Shown here one piece after another: positions 21,837-31,115 of a stretch of 64,000 nt of DNA (position 1 is its first letter; each line of letters opens with the position of its first letter). Made by a program: the position numbers and the translations under genes. The notes beneath the pieces are model-generated. The model did no database searches and was not told the origin of the DNA. It saw only the letters and a program-made list of their open reading frames with translations. The DNA lies in assembly GCA_964640525.1 (NCBI GenBank), contig CAZXGS010000002.1, positions 60,885-124,884 of the forward strand. Reading direction: 5' to 3'. The stretch is from SZAS-103 sp964640525. GTDB taxonomy: Bacteria; Pseudomonadota; Gammaproteobacteria; Xanthomonadales; Xanthomonadaceae.

Positions 21837-22297
21837 ACGCGCGCAACGCCATGCGGGGGCATGCGCAGTCACAGGCCGGCTTCACGCTGCTGGAAGTGCT
21901 GGTCGCCTTCAGCCTGCTCGCGGTCGGCCTGGGCATCCTGCTGGCGATCCTTTCCGGGGGCGTGCGCGCGGTCGCCAATGCGGCCGATTCGACCCGCGCC
22001 AGCCTGTACGCGCAGGGGATCTTCGCGACCCTGGGCGGCGACCGGCGCCTGCAGCCCGGACGCAGCCAGGGCAGTTTCGAGAACGGCCGCTACCGCTGGG
22101 TGATGCAGGTCAGCGCGGCGCCGACTCCGGCGCTGACCCCGCCGCCCGGCAGTCCGCCCGGCTTGCCGGTGAATGTGGATCCGTCCACCGAGAACCAGTT
22201 GCTGCGGGTGGTCCTGGTAATGAACTGGGGCGCCCACGGCGCGCTGCGGGTGGAAACCTTGCGCGCCTACCTGCCAGCGCAGGCGGCACCGCCATGA
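21833..22297 (+). CDS. gspI: Type II secretion minor pseudopilin GspI (XpsI)
   Basis: The 154-residue protein has cleavage site G16/F17 and Glu21 (GFTLLEVLVAFSLLAVGLG), the exact GspI-type N-terminus. ATG 21833 overlaps the gspH TGA and the gene ends overlapping the gspJ ATG, so the pseudopilin genes are translationally coupled. GspI forms the core of the I-J-K tip complex. Confidence 0.92.
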   Translation: MNARNAMRGHAQSQAGFTLLEVLVAFSLLAVGLGILLAILSGGVRAVANAADSTRASLYAQGIFATLGGDRRLQPGRSQGSFENGRYRWVMQVSAAPTPALTPPPGSPPGLPVNVDPSTENQLLRVVLVMNWGAHGALRVETLRAYLPAQAAPP

Positions 22298-23007
22298 ACG
22301 GGCGCGGCAGGGCGCCGTCGTTGCGTGCGGGACGCCGATCCGCGGCGCGCGGCTTCACGCTGATCGAGATCATCCTGGCCACGCTGTTGCTCGCGCTGGG
22401 GCTGACCATCGCCTTCGCCAGCCTGCACTCGGCCAACGCCACCGTGCAGCGCGCCGATCTGGCGGCGGATCGTGACGAGCACCTGCGCGCGGTACAGGCG
22501 GTGCTCTACCGCACCTTGCGGGATGCCCAGCCGATCGTGCTGGCGCGCGATGACGCCACCCAGCAAGTGGCCTGGCTGCAGGGCAGTGCAAGCCGGGTCA
22601 AGCTGGTGGCGCCGATGCCAGGCTACATGTCGCGCGGCGGCCCTTATGTCGTCACCCTGCAGGTCTCGCCCTCGCCCAGCGGTCGCGGCAATGCCTTGAC
22701 CTTCGATTGGGCGATGCTGGTCAACGGCAAGGCGTTGGAGGCGGACACCAGGCATGCGCCGGAGGAACTGCTGGACGGCATCGCCCAGGCTCGCTTCGAG
22801 TATCGCGGACTGGATCGGGACGGCCGCGCCGGACCCTGGGAATCGCGCTGGAACCGCCCCTCGCAACTGCCGTTGCAGATCCGGCTGGTGCTGTCCTTCA
22901 CCGATCCAGGCCGGCCGTGGCCGGCGTTTGCCACCACCCTGCCGCTGGGCTGGGCACAGGCACGCCCGGACGATGGCGCGCGCTTCCAGCAGGGGGACGG
23001 GCCATGA
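22294..23007 (+). CDS. gspJ: Type II secretion minor pseudopilin GspJ (XpsJ)
   Basis: The 237-residue protein has processing site G20/F21 and Glu25 (GFTLIEIILATLLLALGL) and the long beta-rich GspJ body (FEYRGLDRDGRAGPWESRW; QIRLVLSF). The start overlaps the gspI stop and its own stop overlaps the gspK ATG. It joins GspI and GspK at the pseudopilus tip. Confidence 0.9.
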   Translation: MNGRGRAPSLRAGRRSAARGFTLIEIILATLLLALGLTIAFASLHSANATVQRADLAADRDEHLRAVQAVLYRTLRDAQPIVLARDDATQQVAWLQGSASRVKLVAPMPGYMSRGGPYVVTLQVSPSPSGRGNALTFDWAMLVNGKALEADTRHAPEELLDGIAQARFEYRGLDRDGRAGPWESRWNRPSQLPLQIRLVLSFTDPGRPWPAFATTLPLGWAQARPDDGARFQQGDGP

Positions 23008-23888
23008 ACCGTCGGCACGCGCGCGGGGTGGCCCTGATCCTGGTGCTGTGGCTGCTGGTGCTGCTGACCGCGGTGATCGGCGGCTTCGCCGGCAGCGCTC
23101 GCATCGAATCGCTGCAGGCGCACCAACTGCGCTCGGACGTGGTGGCGCGGCAAGCCGCGCGTGCCGGCATCGAATACGCCGCCCTGCGGATGAACTACGG
23201 CGACGTCGACCGGCGCTGGATGCCGGACGGCCGCCTCTACACGCTGCCGGTGGGCGCGGCGACGGTGAACCTGCACATCGTGGACGAGTCGGGCAAGGTC
23301 GATCTCAACGGCGCCTCGCCGGATCTGTTGCACAAACTGTTGCTGGCGCTTGGCGCGAAGGATCCACAGGCGCAGGACATCGCCGCGGCGATCGTGGACT
23401 ACCGCGACCCGGACGACCTGCTCACCCCCGGCGGTGCCGAGGCCAGCGAGTACCGCAGCGCCGGTCTACCCTACGGGCCGAAGAACCAGCCCTTCGAGGC
23501 GGTGTCGGAACTGCAGCGCGTGCCCGGCATCGACCAGACCGTGTACCAGGCGCTGCGTCCCTATGTCACCGTGTACGCCAGCGGCGACCCGACCCCGACC
23601 TTCGCGCAGGCGCCGGTATTGCAGGCGCTGGGCATGAGCGCGGACAATGCCAAGGCGTTCATCGGCCAGCGCCAGGCGTGGCAGCCCAACGCGCCGGGCG
23701 CGCCGCCGATGCTGCCCGGCGGCCAGCCTTTCGTCGTGCAGGCCGGCACCGGCACCTACGACATCTCCAGCCAGGCCACCCTCGCCGACGGCACGAGCCT
23801 GACCGTGGATGCTATCGTGCGCGCGCAGCCCGGGCCGTTCGGCCAGCTGTACGTGCCCCTGCAGTGGCGCGACGGAGACACGCATTGA
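23004..23888 (+). CDS. gspK: Type II secretion minor pseudopilin GspK (XpsK)
   Basis: The 294-residue protein has a short leader (MNRRHARG) before V9 and, as usual for GspK, no Glu at mature position 5 (VALILVLWLLVLLTAVIGG). A large alpha domain follows (QAARAGIEYAALRMNYG; VDLNGASPDLLHKLLLALG; IVDYRDPDDLLTPGGAE) with the helix-hairpin-helix-like region FEAVSELQRVPGIDQTVY. It caps the pseudopilus. Its TGA overlaps the likely TTG start of gspL. Confidence 0.92.
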   Translation: MNRRHARGVALILVLWLLVLLTAVIGGFAGSARIESLQAHQLRSDVVARQAARAGIEYAALRMNYGDVDRRWMPDGRLYTLPVGAATVNLHIVDESGKVDLNGASPDLLHKLLLALGAKDPQAQDIAAAIVDYRDPDDLLTPGGAEASEYRSAGLPYGPKNQPFEAVSELQRVPGIDQTVYQALRPYVTVYASGDPTPTFAQAPVLQALGMSADNAKAFIGQRQAWQPNAPGAPPMLPGGQPFVVQAGTGTYDISSQATLADGTSLTVDAIVRAQPGPFGQLYVPLQWRDGDTH

Positions 23889-25114
23889 CCCCGGCTTCAC
23901 CCGCCAGCACCGGTTCCGCCTCGATCGCCAGCCGCCTGGGCGCGCCGCTGGCGCAGGCGCGGCTGCGTTTTTCGGGCAGCGCCGTGCAGCAGTTCCTGGC
24001 CTGGTGGGGCGGCGAGCTGATGGGCGTGCTGCCGGCGCGCTGGCAGGCGCTGTTTGCGCAGGCGCGGGCGCGGGTGGTGTACGTGGCGGATGCCGAGGAC
24101 ATCGAGCTGCGGCTGGAGGAGGGTGCCGGCGAGCAGGTGCTGGGCCGGCTCGCGCGCGATGTGGAGGGCGAACCATCGACCCTGTCCGCGCGCGCGGACG
24201 CGCGGCTGGGCGCGGCGCGGGTGGAACGGCCGCGCTGGCTGCTGCTGCCGGCAGGTCAGGTGCTGCAGCGGAAGATCAGCCTGCCGGCCGCAGCGACCGA
24301 GCGCCTGCGTGCGGTGGTCGCGCACGAACTGGATCGGCAGACGCCGTTCCGCGCCGACCAGGTGAGCTATGACTGCCGCGTGCTGGCGGTGGACCAGGCC
24401 ACGCGGATGGCCCAGGTGGAACTTCTCGTCCTGCCCAAGGATCGGCTGGACGCCGCGCTCGCCGGGCTGGGCCCGCTGGCGGCGGGATTGAGCGGGGTGG
24501 ATGCCCGCGACCACGCCGGGCGAGCCCTGCGCTGCAACCTGTTGCCGGTCGAGCGCCGCAAGCCCGCCGACCGCCGCAGCCTGTGGATCGACCTCGGCCT
24601 GGCTGCCGTGGTGCTCATCGTGCTGGGTTTTGCGCTGGGCCAGACCCTCGACAACCGGCGTGCCGAGGTCGAGCGCCTGCAAACGCAAGTCGATCGCCTG
24701 CACGCGCAGGCGCGCAAGGTCACCGCGCTCAACCGGCAGCTCGACGCCGCCCTGGCCGGTGCCAACTTCCTCGCCGCCCGCCGCGCCGAGCAACCGACCA
24801 TGCTGGCGGTACTGGCCGACGTCAGCGGGCGCATCCCCGACAACACCTTCCTGGAGCGTTTCAGCCAGCAGGACGGGCAGATCTACCTGACCGGCCTGAG
24901 CACCGACGCGGCCAGCCTGGTCGCCAAACTGCAGGGTTCGCCCTTGCTCAAGGCGCCCGCGCTGACCGGCAGCGTGCAGCCGGATGCGGCGGCCAAGCGC
25001 GACCGCTTCACCCTGACCGCGACCCTGGTCGGCCATGGCAAGCCGGTGGCAGGGGCGAGCGCGCAGCCTGCAAGCGCAACCGCACAGGAGGACGACCGTG
25101 CGGCTTCCCCGTGA
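23885..25114 (+). CDS. gspL: Type II secretion protein GspL (XpsL)
   Basis: A TTG start at 23885 is chosen because it overlaps the gspK stop (TTGA), matching every other junction in this operon, and no ATG exists nearby in frame; it gives 409 residues. The cytoplasmic actin-like part (about 1-235) includes LPAGQVLQRKISLPAAATER and RAVVAHELDRQTPF. One membrane helix (LWIDLGLAAVVLIVLGFALG) is followed by a periplasmic coiled coil and a ferredoxin-like PilN domain. GspL links the GspE ATPase to GspM in the inner membrane. Confidence 0.88.
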   Translation: MTPASPASTGSASIASRLGAPLAQARLRFSGSAVQQFLAWWGGELMGVLPARWQALFAQARARVVYVADAEDIELRLEEGAGEQVLGRLARDVEGEPSTLSARADARLGAARVERPRWLLLPAGQVLQRKISLPAAATERLRAVVAHELDRQTPFRADQVSYDCRVLAVDQATRMAQVELLVLPKDRLDAALAGLGPLAAGLSGVDARDHAGRALRCNLLPVERRKPADRRSLWIDLGLAAVVLIVLGFALGQTLDNRRAEVERLQTQVDRLHAQARKVTALNRQLDAALAGANFLAARRAEQPTMLAVLADVSGRIPDNTFLERFSQQDGQIYLTGLSTDAASLVAKLQGSPLLKAPALTGSVQPDAAAKRDRFTLTATLVGHGKPVAGASAQPASATAQEDDRAASP

Positions 25115-25709
25115 ACATGGCCGCCCGCTGGCGGTCGGCCTGTTGCTGCTGGTGCTGGTGCTGGCCTATGGATTGGGCCTGCACTGGTGGTGGACGGCGC
25201 CGATGCAGGCGCTGGGCGCGCAGGTCGATGAACTGCGCCAGCAGGAACTGCAGGCGCGCATGATGCTGGCGCGCAAGCCGGCCATCCAGAAGGCGCTGGC
25301 GGACGTGAGCCGGGTCGAGGCGGCCAACCCGGGGTTCCTGACCGATGCCACGGTCGAGCTGGCGCAGGCCAGCCTGACCCAGCAGATCGAGGCGCAAGTC
25401 AGCCAGGTCAGCCCCGACCACACCTCCTGCAGCATCGTCCAGCGCACCCCGACCGCCTGGGCCGGTGCTCCGGAGCGCTTCTCGCGCGTGCTGGTGCAGG
25501 TGCGCCTGCTGTGCGGCATGAACGAGTTCGCGGCACTGCTGCACGCCTTCGAGGGCGGTCGGCCGGAACTGTTCGTGGACAACCTCAACATCCTCAGCCA
25601 GCGCACCTACATCGGCGACAACGATGCCACCGTCGCCGGGCAGCCGCTGACCATCTCCTTCGACCTGTACGGTTACCTGCGGCCGGGGAGCGCCAGCCAT
25701 GCGCCCTGA
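25098..25709 (+). CDS. gspM: Type II secretion protein GspM (XpsM)
   Basis: A GTG at 25098, preceded at proper spacing by a perfect AGGAGG inside the end of gspL, decides the start and gives 203 residues (VRLPREHGRPLAVGLLLL). One N-terminal membrane helix, a coiled coil (MQALGAQVDELRQQELQARM) and a periplasmic ferredoxin-like domain match PilO/GspM proteins. It is the partner of GspL in the assembly platform. It overlaps gspL by 17 bp. Confidence 0.85.
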   Translation: MRLPREHGRPLAVGLLLLVLVLAYGLGLHWWWTAPMQALGAQVDELRQQELQARMMLARKPAIQKALADVSRVEAANPGFLTDATVELAQASLTQQIEAQVSQVSPDHTSCSIVQRTPTAWAGAPERFSRVLVQVRLLCGMNEFAALLHAFEGGRPELFVDNLNILSQRTYIGDNDATVAGQPLTISFDLYGYLRPGSASHAP

Positions 25710-25760
25710 GCCCGGTAGCGTCCGGCGGCAACGGCGCGGCCAGCCCGCGAATCGGCAGCC

Positions 25761-26579
25761 ATGATCGGCCGCCTGGAACCGCGCTCGTGGCTGCTGGTGG
25801 CGCTGGCGGGCTGGTCGCTGGCGTTCGCGGTGGTGGCGCTGGTGGGGTTCGGCGGGCGCTCGGCGCCGCTGCCGGACAACCATGGGCTGGCGCCGGACCT
25901 GCCGACGGTCCCCAACACCGCCGCGCACCCGGCGCTGCGGCCGCTGGAAGCCTATGCGCAGGCATACGACCATCCGCTGTTCTTCCCGGATCGCAAGCCC
26001 GCCGCCGCGCACGTGCCCGGCAAGAGCGCCGACGATCATCCGCTGGATGCGGTCCTGACCGGCATCATCAAGACCCCGACCCTGCAGATGGCGATCGTGC
26101 AGGATCCCAAGACCCATCGCGCGCTGCGCGTGCGTGAGGGCCAGCCGATCGGCGGCCCCTACGGCGGCTGGAAGCTGACCGAAGTCCAGCCGCGCGCGGC
26201 GACGTTCCAGAGCGACTCGCAGGGCACCAGCACCCTCGACCTGCGGATCTACAACGGCAAGGGCGGGCCGGAACCCACCCACATGGGCCTGACCCCGCAG
26301 GCGGTTGCGGCCGGCGTCCTCGGCGTACTGCAGCGTGCCACCGGCACCGATGTGCCCGCAGATGCCGATGCCGCCAGCACCAATGCCGGCCAAGATGCCG
26401 GTCAGGACGCCGCCAAGGACGACGCCACCGCGCCAGACCCGCAGGCATCAGCCGGTGATGCCGCCGCGCAGGCCACAGCGCAGGCCGCGCTGCACCAGGC
26501 AGAAATGATCCGTCGCCGCATCGAGGCGCGCCGCAGGCAGGCCCTGCAGGCACGCCAGTCCAACGAGAGTAGCCAATGA
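25761..26579 (+). CDS. gspN: Type II secretion protein N (XpsN, GspC-like)
   Basis: The 272-residue protein has an N-terminal membrane helix (WLLVALAGWSLAFAVVALVGF), then a homology-region-like domain (DAVLTGIIKTPTLQMAIVQD, VREGQPIGG, GWKLTEVQPRAATFQ) as in GspC/PilP proteins that contact the secretin. A low-complexity Ala/Asp linker and a C-terminal coiled coil with RRRIEARRRQALQ close it. Its place between gspM and gspD matches xpsN, which does the GspC job in xanthomonads. The name depends on context; the HR-like domain is what the sequence shows. Confidence 0.75.
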   Translation: MIGRLEPRSWLLVALAGWSLAFAVVALVGFGGRSAPLPDNHGLAPDLPTVPNTAAHPALRPLEAYAQAYDHPLFFPDRKPAAAHVPGKSADDHPLDAVLTGIIKTPTLQMAIVQDPKTHRALRVREGQPIGGPYGGWKLTEVQPRAATFQSDSQGTSTLDLRIYNGKGGPEPTHMGLTPQAVAAGVLGVLQRATGTDVPADADAASTNAGQDAGQDAAKDDATAPDPQASAGDAAAQATAQAALHQAEMIRRRIEARRRQALQARQSNESSQ

Positions 26580-28906
26580 CCCGCATGATCCCGCGTGATC
26601 CCGCCTTGCCCTTCGATGCGCTCGCGGCGGCTGCGCCCATGCGCCGCGGCCGTGCCGGGTGGATCGCTCTGTTGATGGTCGTGATCACCCTGCTGGCCGG
26701 CTGTGTTTCCGCGCCGCAACCGCGGATGGATCGCGCCACCCAACTGGTGCCAGGCAGCAGCGCCGCGGTCAAGGACGACAGCAAGTCGCTGGAGTCGGCC
26801 CCGCCGCCGAAAATCGCTCCCACCCTGCACCCGGGCAGCGGGCAGTTGATCAACTCGGCCGCCGCCAGTCTCCCAGCGCCGGGGACCGCGCCCGAGCCGG
26901 CCGGAGAGACCACCTTCAACTTCGAGGGTGAGTCGCTGCAGGCGGTGATCAAGGCCATCCTCGGCGACCTGCTGCAGAAGAACTACGTGATCGCCCCCGG
27001 CGTGCAGGGCACGGTGACCCTGTCCACCCCCAGCCCGGTCAACGCCAGCCAGGCGATGTCGCTGCTGGAGATGGTGCTGGGCTGGAACAACGCCCGCATG
27101 ATCTGGGCCAACGGCCGCTACAACATCGTCCCCGCCGATCAGGCGCTGCTGTCGGGCAACCTCGGCCCGCACACCGGCGCACTGTCCGGCGTGCGCGGTT
27201 ACGAGGTGCGCGCGGTGCCGCTGCACTTCATCTCGGCCAGCGCGATGGAGACCCTGCTCAAGCCGTATGCGCGCCCCGCCGCGATCGTCAACGTCGATCC
27301 GGCGCGCAACCTGATCGTGCTGGCCGGCACCCGCGACGAACTGGCCAACTATTTGCGCACGGTGCAGATTTTCGACGTGGACTGGCTGGCCGGGATGTCG
27401 GTGGGCGTGTTCCCGCTGCAGCAGACCGACGCCACCCACATGGTCACCGCGCTGGAGAAGGTGTTCGGCGAGCAGAGCAAGACCCCGGTCGCCGGGATGT
27501 TCCGCTTCATGCCGCTGGAGGGCATCAACGCGGTGCTGGTCATCACCCCGCAGCCGAAGTACCTGGACGAGATCAAGACCTGGATCGACCGTCTTGACGC
27601 CGGCGACGGGCAGACCGCGCGGCTGTATGTCTATGAGGTGAAGAACGTCAAGGCCACCGACCTGTCCAACCAGATCGGCAGCCTGTTCGGCATCCAGGTC
27701 CAGCAGACCTCCTCGACCCCTCCGCCATCCACCATGCCCGGCCTGACGCCGGTGGAGGCCAGCACCTACGGCGACAAGGGCGGCGTGCCGTCCACCGCGC
27801 AGACCCTGCAATCGCTGGCCGGCGACAGCACATCGACCAGCAACGGCGGCTCCCGCGGTGGGCGTGGCGGCATGGCGGCTCGCGGCAGTTCGGGCAGCGC
27901 CGCCGCCAGCGGTCGTGGCGACGGCAGCGGGGTCAGCATCACCTCGGTGGAGGACAGCAACTCGATCCTGGTCCGCGCCACCCCGGCGCAGTGGGAATCC
28001 ATCCGCCGCGCCATCGACCGCCTCGACGTGATGCCGTTGCAAGTCCACATCGAGGCGCAGGTGATCGAGGTCAACCTGACCGGCGACCTGCAATACGGGG
28101 TGAGCTGGTACTTCCAGAACTCGATCCCGGACCCGACCCTGGCCGGCATCGCGGCTCATCGCAAGGGCTGGGGCGCGATCGGCGGCAGCATCCTGGCCGA
28201 CACCGACCCGACCAACCCGGGCGCACAGTGGACCTTCCTCGGTCCCAGTTCGCTGGCGGTGGTGCGCGCGCTCGATCAGGTCACCAACGTGCGCGTGCTC
28301 TCCGCGCCCTCGCTGGTGGTGCGCAACAACGTCGAGGCCGATTTCAACTCCGGCACGCAGATCCCGGTCGCCAGCACGATCTTCTCGCCCGGCATCGGCA
28401 CTGCGGGCACCATCACCCCGCCCAGCGACGGCAGCGGTTCCACCGGCAGCGTGGACAACACCTACAGCCAGGTCCAGTTCATGCAGACCGGCGTCAGCCT
28501 GAAGGTCAAGCCGCGGGTGTCGCCGGATGGCATGGTGTTCATGGACATCGATCAGACCATCTCCAACCCCAGCACCAGCGGCCCGACCGTGGCCGGCAAC
28601 ATCAGCGTGGACAACCGCGAACTGAAGACCTCGGTGGTGGTGCAGAGCGGGGAGACCGTGATCCTGGCCGGCCTGATCAAGCAGACCAAGGGCGTGAGCA
28701 GCAACGGCGTGCCATTCCTGAGCCGACTGCCGTTCATTGGCGCACTGTTCGGCACCAAGGGCCTGAAGAACGAGCGCCAGGAAGTCGTCGTGCTGGTGAC
28801 CCCCACGGTGATCCGCGACCCGCGTGATGCGCGCCGCCTGACCGACGAGTACGGCAGCCGCTTCAAGGCGCTGGAGCCGCTGAAGAAGCCGACGATACTC
28901 AAGTGA
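26576..28906 (+). CDS. gspD: Type II secretion secretin GspD (XpsD)
   Basis: The 776-residue outer-membrane channel has a lipoprotein-type signal (LLMVVITLLAGC), so it may be a self-piloting secretin. N0-N3 ring-forming domains are visible (FNFEGESLQAVIKAILGDLL; YEVRAVPLHFISASAMETLL; RLYVYEVKNVKATDLSNQIG), with a Gly/Ser-rich insert at about 380-450. The C-domain has VRVLSAPSLVVRNNVEADF and the conserved end VVQSGETVILAGLIKQT, with LPFIGALFG. ATG 26576 overlaps the gspN stop. Confidence 0.95.
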   Translation: MTRMIPRDPALPFDALAAAAPMRRGRAGWIALLMVVITLLAGCVSAPQPRMDRATQLVPGSSAAVKDDSKSLESAPPPKIAPTLHPGSGQLINSAAASLPAPGTAPEPAGETTFNFEGESLQAVIKAILGDLLQKNYVIAPGVQGTVTLSTPSPVNASQAMSLLEMVLGWNNARMIWANGRYNIVPADQALLSGNLGPHTGALSGVRGYEVRAVPLHFISASAMETLLKPYARPAAIVNVDPARNLIVLAGTRDELANYLRTVQIFDVDWLAGMSVGVFPLQQTDATHMVTALEKVFGEQSKTPVAGMFRFMPLEGINAVLVITPQPKYLDEIKTWIDRLDAGDGQTARLYVYEVKNVKATDLSNQIGSLFGIQVQQTSSTPPPSTMPGLTPVEASTYGDKGGVPSTAQTLQSLAGDSTSTSNGGSRGGRGGMAARGSSGSAAASGRGDGSGVSITSVEDSNSILVRATPAQWESIRRAIDRLDVMPLQVHIEAQVIEVNLTGDLQYGVSWYFQNSIPDPTLAGIAAHRKGWGAIGGSILADTDPTNPGAQWTFLGPSSLAVVRALDQVTNVRVLSAPSLVVRNNVEADFNSGTQIPVASTIFSPGIGTAGTITPPSDGSGSTGSVDNTYSQVQFMQTGVSLKVKPRVSPDGMVFMDIDQTISNPSTSGPTVAGNISVDNRELKTSVVVQSGETVILAGLIKQTKGVSSNGVPFLSRLPFIGALFGTKGLKNERQEVVVLVTPTVIRDPRDARRLTDEYGSRFKALEPLKKPTILK

Positions 28907-29802
28907 CTTGGGGTGAGGCCAACGCATCGGAGCCACCGCCGACAGACATGGGCGGTGACGAGCGGGTGCGGGTCGTGGTGGTCACCCATTGCAGCGCAAG
29001 CACCATCGAAGACTGCCTGCGCCGCCTGTTCACTGCGCGCGCGGTGGCCGAGGTGATGGTGATCGACAACGGCTCGGACGACGATACCGTCGCGCGGGTG
29101 ATGCCCTTGCTGGCGACCGAGCCGCGGTTGCAGCTGCGCTGCGATCCGGACAACCCGGGCTTTGCCAGCGCCTGCAACGCCGGTGTGGTCGGTGCCAGCC
29201 AGCCGTGGCTGGCGTTCGTCAATCCGGATTGCCTGGTCGAGGTGGACACCTTCGAGCGCCTGCTCGCGCACGCGCGCGACTTGCCGGACCTTGGCGCGCT
29301 GGGTTGCGTGCAGATCGACGCCGGCGGGGTCGAAGACGCCGCGACGCGCCGCCGCGATCCATCCTTGCGCCGATTGCTGCTCGCGCGCGGCGCGCGTTCG
29401 AGTGTGCATATCGCCGCCTCCACGGAGTCCTTGCAGGCGGTCGATTCCATTTCGGGTGCCTTCATGCTGATCCCTGCCGCGGTGTTTGCGCGCGTGGGTG
29501 GGTTCGATCCCGGCTACCGCCTGCATGCCGAGGATCTCGACCTGTGCCGGCGCATCCGCGCGGCAGGTCTCGCGATCGCGGTCGCCAATGACGTGCGCGT
29601 GGTGCACCTGCGCGGTGTCTCCAGCCGCCGTCGCCCGGCATGGGTGGAATGGCACAAGCACCGCGGTTTGTGGCGATATTTCGACAAGTTCGAAGAGAAC
29701 CAGACCTCGCCGCCGGAGCGCGGGCTGCTGTGGTGCGCACTGTGGGCGCACTATGCGATCGCCGCACCGCGCGCGTGGATGCGGGCGCGACGAGGCGTCT
29801 GA
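28903..29802 (+). CDS. Family 2 glycosyltransferase
   Basis: The 299-residue GT-A protein starts at a GTG that overlaps the gspD TGA. The nucleotide-binding strand is VRVVVVTHCSASTIEDCL, then VMVIDNGSDDDTV, the DxD-like region NPDCLVEVD, and the acceptor motif ISGAFMLIPAAVFARVGGFD with HAEDLDLCRR, typical of rhamnosyltransferase-like GT2 enzymes. It probably transfers a sugar in cell-surface polysaccharide synthesis. Coupling to the T2SS operon is physical; a functional link is unproven. Confidence 0.85.
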   Translation: MTWGEANASEPPPTDMGGDERVRVVVVTHCSASTIEDCLRRLFTARAVAEVMVIDNGSDDDTVARVMPLLATEPRLQLRCDPDNPGFASACNAGVVGASQPWLAFVNPDCLVEVDTFERLLAHARDLPDLGALGCVQIDAGGVEDAATRRRDPSLRRLLLARGARSSVHIAASTESLQAVDSISGAFMLIPAAVFARVGGFDPGYRLHAEDLDLCRRIRAAGLAIAVANDVRVVHLRGVSSRRRPAWVEWHKHRGLWRYFDKFEENQTSPPERGLLWCALWAHYAIAAPRAWMRARRGV

Positions 29803-29854
29803 ACGCGGGGCGCCACCGAATTCGCGGTGTGCCCTGCCTATGGCGGTGGCCGGC

Positions 29855-30682
29855 TCAACGGCAGCGGTTGATCGTATCGCGCAAATCCCGTGTGGCGGCG
29901 CGCGCGGCCTCGGCAAAATCCTCGCCGGCACTGGCGTACAGGATCGCGCGCGAGGAACTGATGACCAGCCCGGTGCCATCGGCGGACTTGCCGTTGCGCA
30001 GCACCGCTTCCACGTCGCCGCCCTGGGCGCCGATGCCGGGGATCAGCAGGGGCATGTCGCCGACGATGGCGCGTACCTCGCGCAGTTGCGCGGGCCAGGT
30101 CGCGCCGACCACGAGCGCGCAGTTGCCGTTGCCGTTCCAGTCACGCGCGATGGCCTGGGCGACGTGCTGATACAGCGGCCGTTCCCGACCGCTGTCGTCG
30201 CACACGTCCAGATCCTGGAAATCGGCCGAGCCGGGATTGGAGGTGCGGCACAGGATCACCACGCCCTGATCGGCGCGATCCAGCAGCGGCTGCACCGAGT
30301 CGCGGCCGAGCCAGGGATTGGCGGTCACCGCGTCGGCGCGGTAGCGGTCGAAGGCTTCAACAGCGTAGTTCTTCGCGGTGGAACCGATGTCGCCGCGCTT
30401 GGCGTCCAGGATCACCGGGATGCCCGGATGCTCGGCGTGGATGTGCGCGATCAGGCGGGCGAGTGCGTCCTCCGCGCCCAGCGCGGCGAAATGCGCGATC
30501 TGCGGCTTGAAGCAGCACACGTATTCGGCCGTGGCATCGACGATCGCGCGGCAGAACGTGAACACCGCGTCGGGGTCGTCGCGCAGATGGGCGGGGAACT
30601 TGGCCGGTTCGGGGTCGAGGCCGACGCAGACGAGGGATTGGGCGGAGAGCCAGCGGGATCGAAGGGCGGCGATGAAGTTCAT
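29855..30682 (-). CDS. pyrF: Orotidine 5'-phosphate decarboxylase (type 2)
   Basis: The 275-residue enzyme of UMP synthesis has the length of the longer PyrF subfamily. The catalytic Lys-Asp centre is K95 and D98 in ILDAKRGDIGSTAKNYA. The N-terminus VCVGLDPEPAKFP and phosphate-binding region GTGLVISSSRAILYA fit the TIM-barrel fold. It is convergent with the glycosyltransferase gene and precedes no other pyrimidine gene here. Confidence 0.93.
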   Translation of the reverse strand: MNFIAALRSRWLSAQSLVCVGLDPEPAKFPAHLRDDPDAVFTFCRAIVDATAEYVCCFKPQIAHFAALGAEDALARLIAHIHAEHPGIPVILDAKRGDIGSTAKNYAVEAFDRYRADAVTANPWLGRDSVQPLLDRADQGVVILCRTSNPGSADFQDLDVCDDSGRERPLYQHVAQAIARDWNGNGNCALVVGATWPAQLREVRAIVGDMPLLIPGIGAQGGDVEAVLRNGKSADGTGLVISSSRAILYASAGEDFAEAARAATRDLRDTINRCR

Positions 30683-30686
30683 GGCA

Positions 30687-31115
30687 TCAATTGTCGTCCA
30701 GTCGACGCAGGAAGTCCGCAGGCGTGATGATCTGGAACCTGGTCATTCCCGTCAGGATCAGCAGATCCTTGTCGCCGCTGACCAGCCATTTCGCGTGCCC
30801 GGCGGCCGCCAGTTCGAGGAAGGCGGCGTCCAGCGGGTCGCGGCAGGCGGGAATCGACGGCGGCGGTTGCGGGATGCGCACGCTGGCGGTGAAGGGCAGG
30901 TAGTCGGCCAGCAATTCGTGCTGCTCCTGCGCGGTCAGGCGGAATTTCGGGTACGCCAGCACGCGCAGCAGTTCGCCGGCGGTTTGCGTGCTGGCCAGGG
31001 GTACGAATTCGCCCTTTCTCCAGCCGTGACGCAGGCGGTCGGCGGCGGCGTTGCGGAACAGCAGTGACGACAGCACCACGTTGCTGTCCAGCACCACGCG
31101 CAGCGGCTTGCTCAC
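30687..31115 (-). CDS. PIN-domain toxin (putative toxin-antitoxin RNase)
   Basis: A GTG start at 31115 (VSKPLRVVLDSNVVLSSLL) gives 142 residues; the longer frame upstream overlaps the antitoxin gene. PIN-domain acidic residues are visible: D in VVLDSNVVLSSLL, E in TAGELLRVL, and D residues in CRDPLDAAFLELA and VSGDKDLL. Such toxins are Mg-dependent RNases. GTG overlaps the TGA of the upstream AbrB-like gene, the standard antitoxin-toxin coupling. It belongs to the COG1569-like PIN group rather than short VapC, judged by motif spacing. Confidence 0.75.
   Translation of the reverse strand: MSKPLRVVLDSNVVLSSLLFRNAAADRLRHGWRKGEFVPLASTQTAGELLRVLAYPKFRLTAQEQHELLADYLPFTASVRIPQPPPSIPACRDPLDAAFLELAAAGHAKWLVSGDKDLLILTGMTRFQIITPADFLRRLDDN

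Noticed and set aside
17448..21872. 1474-residue minus-strand open frame over gspE-gspH
   Set aside because: It is a shadow of strongly coding plus-strand genes at high GC; its composition (His, Gln, Arg, Ala) is not protein-like.
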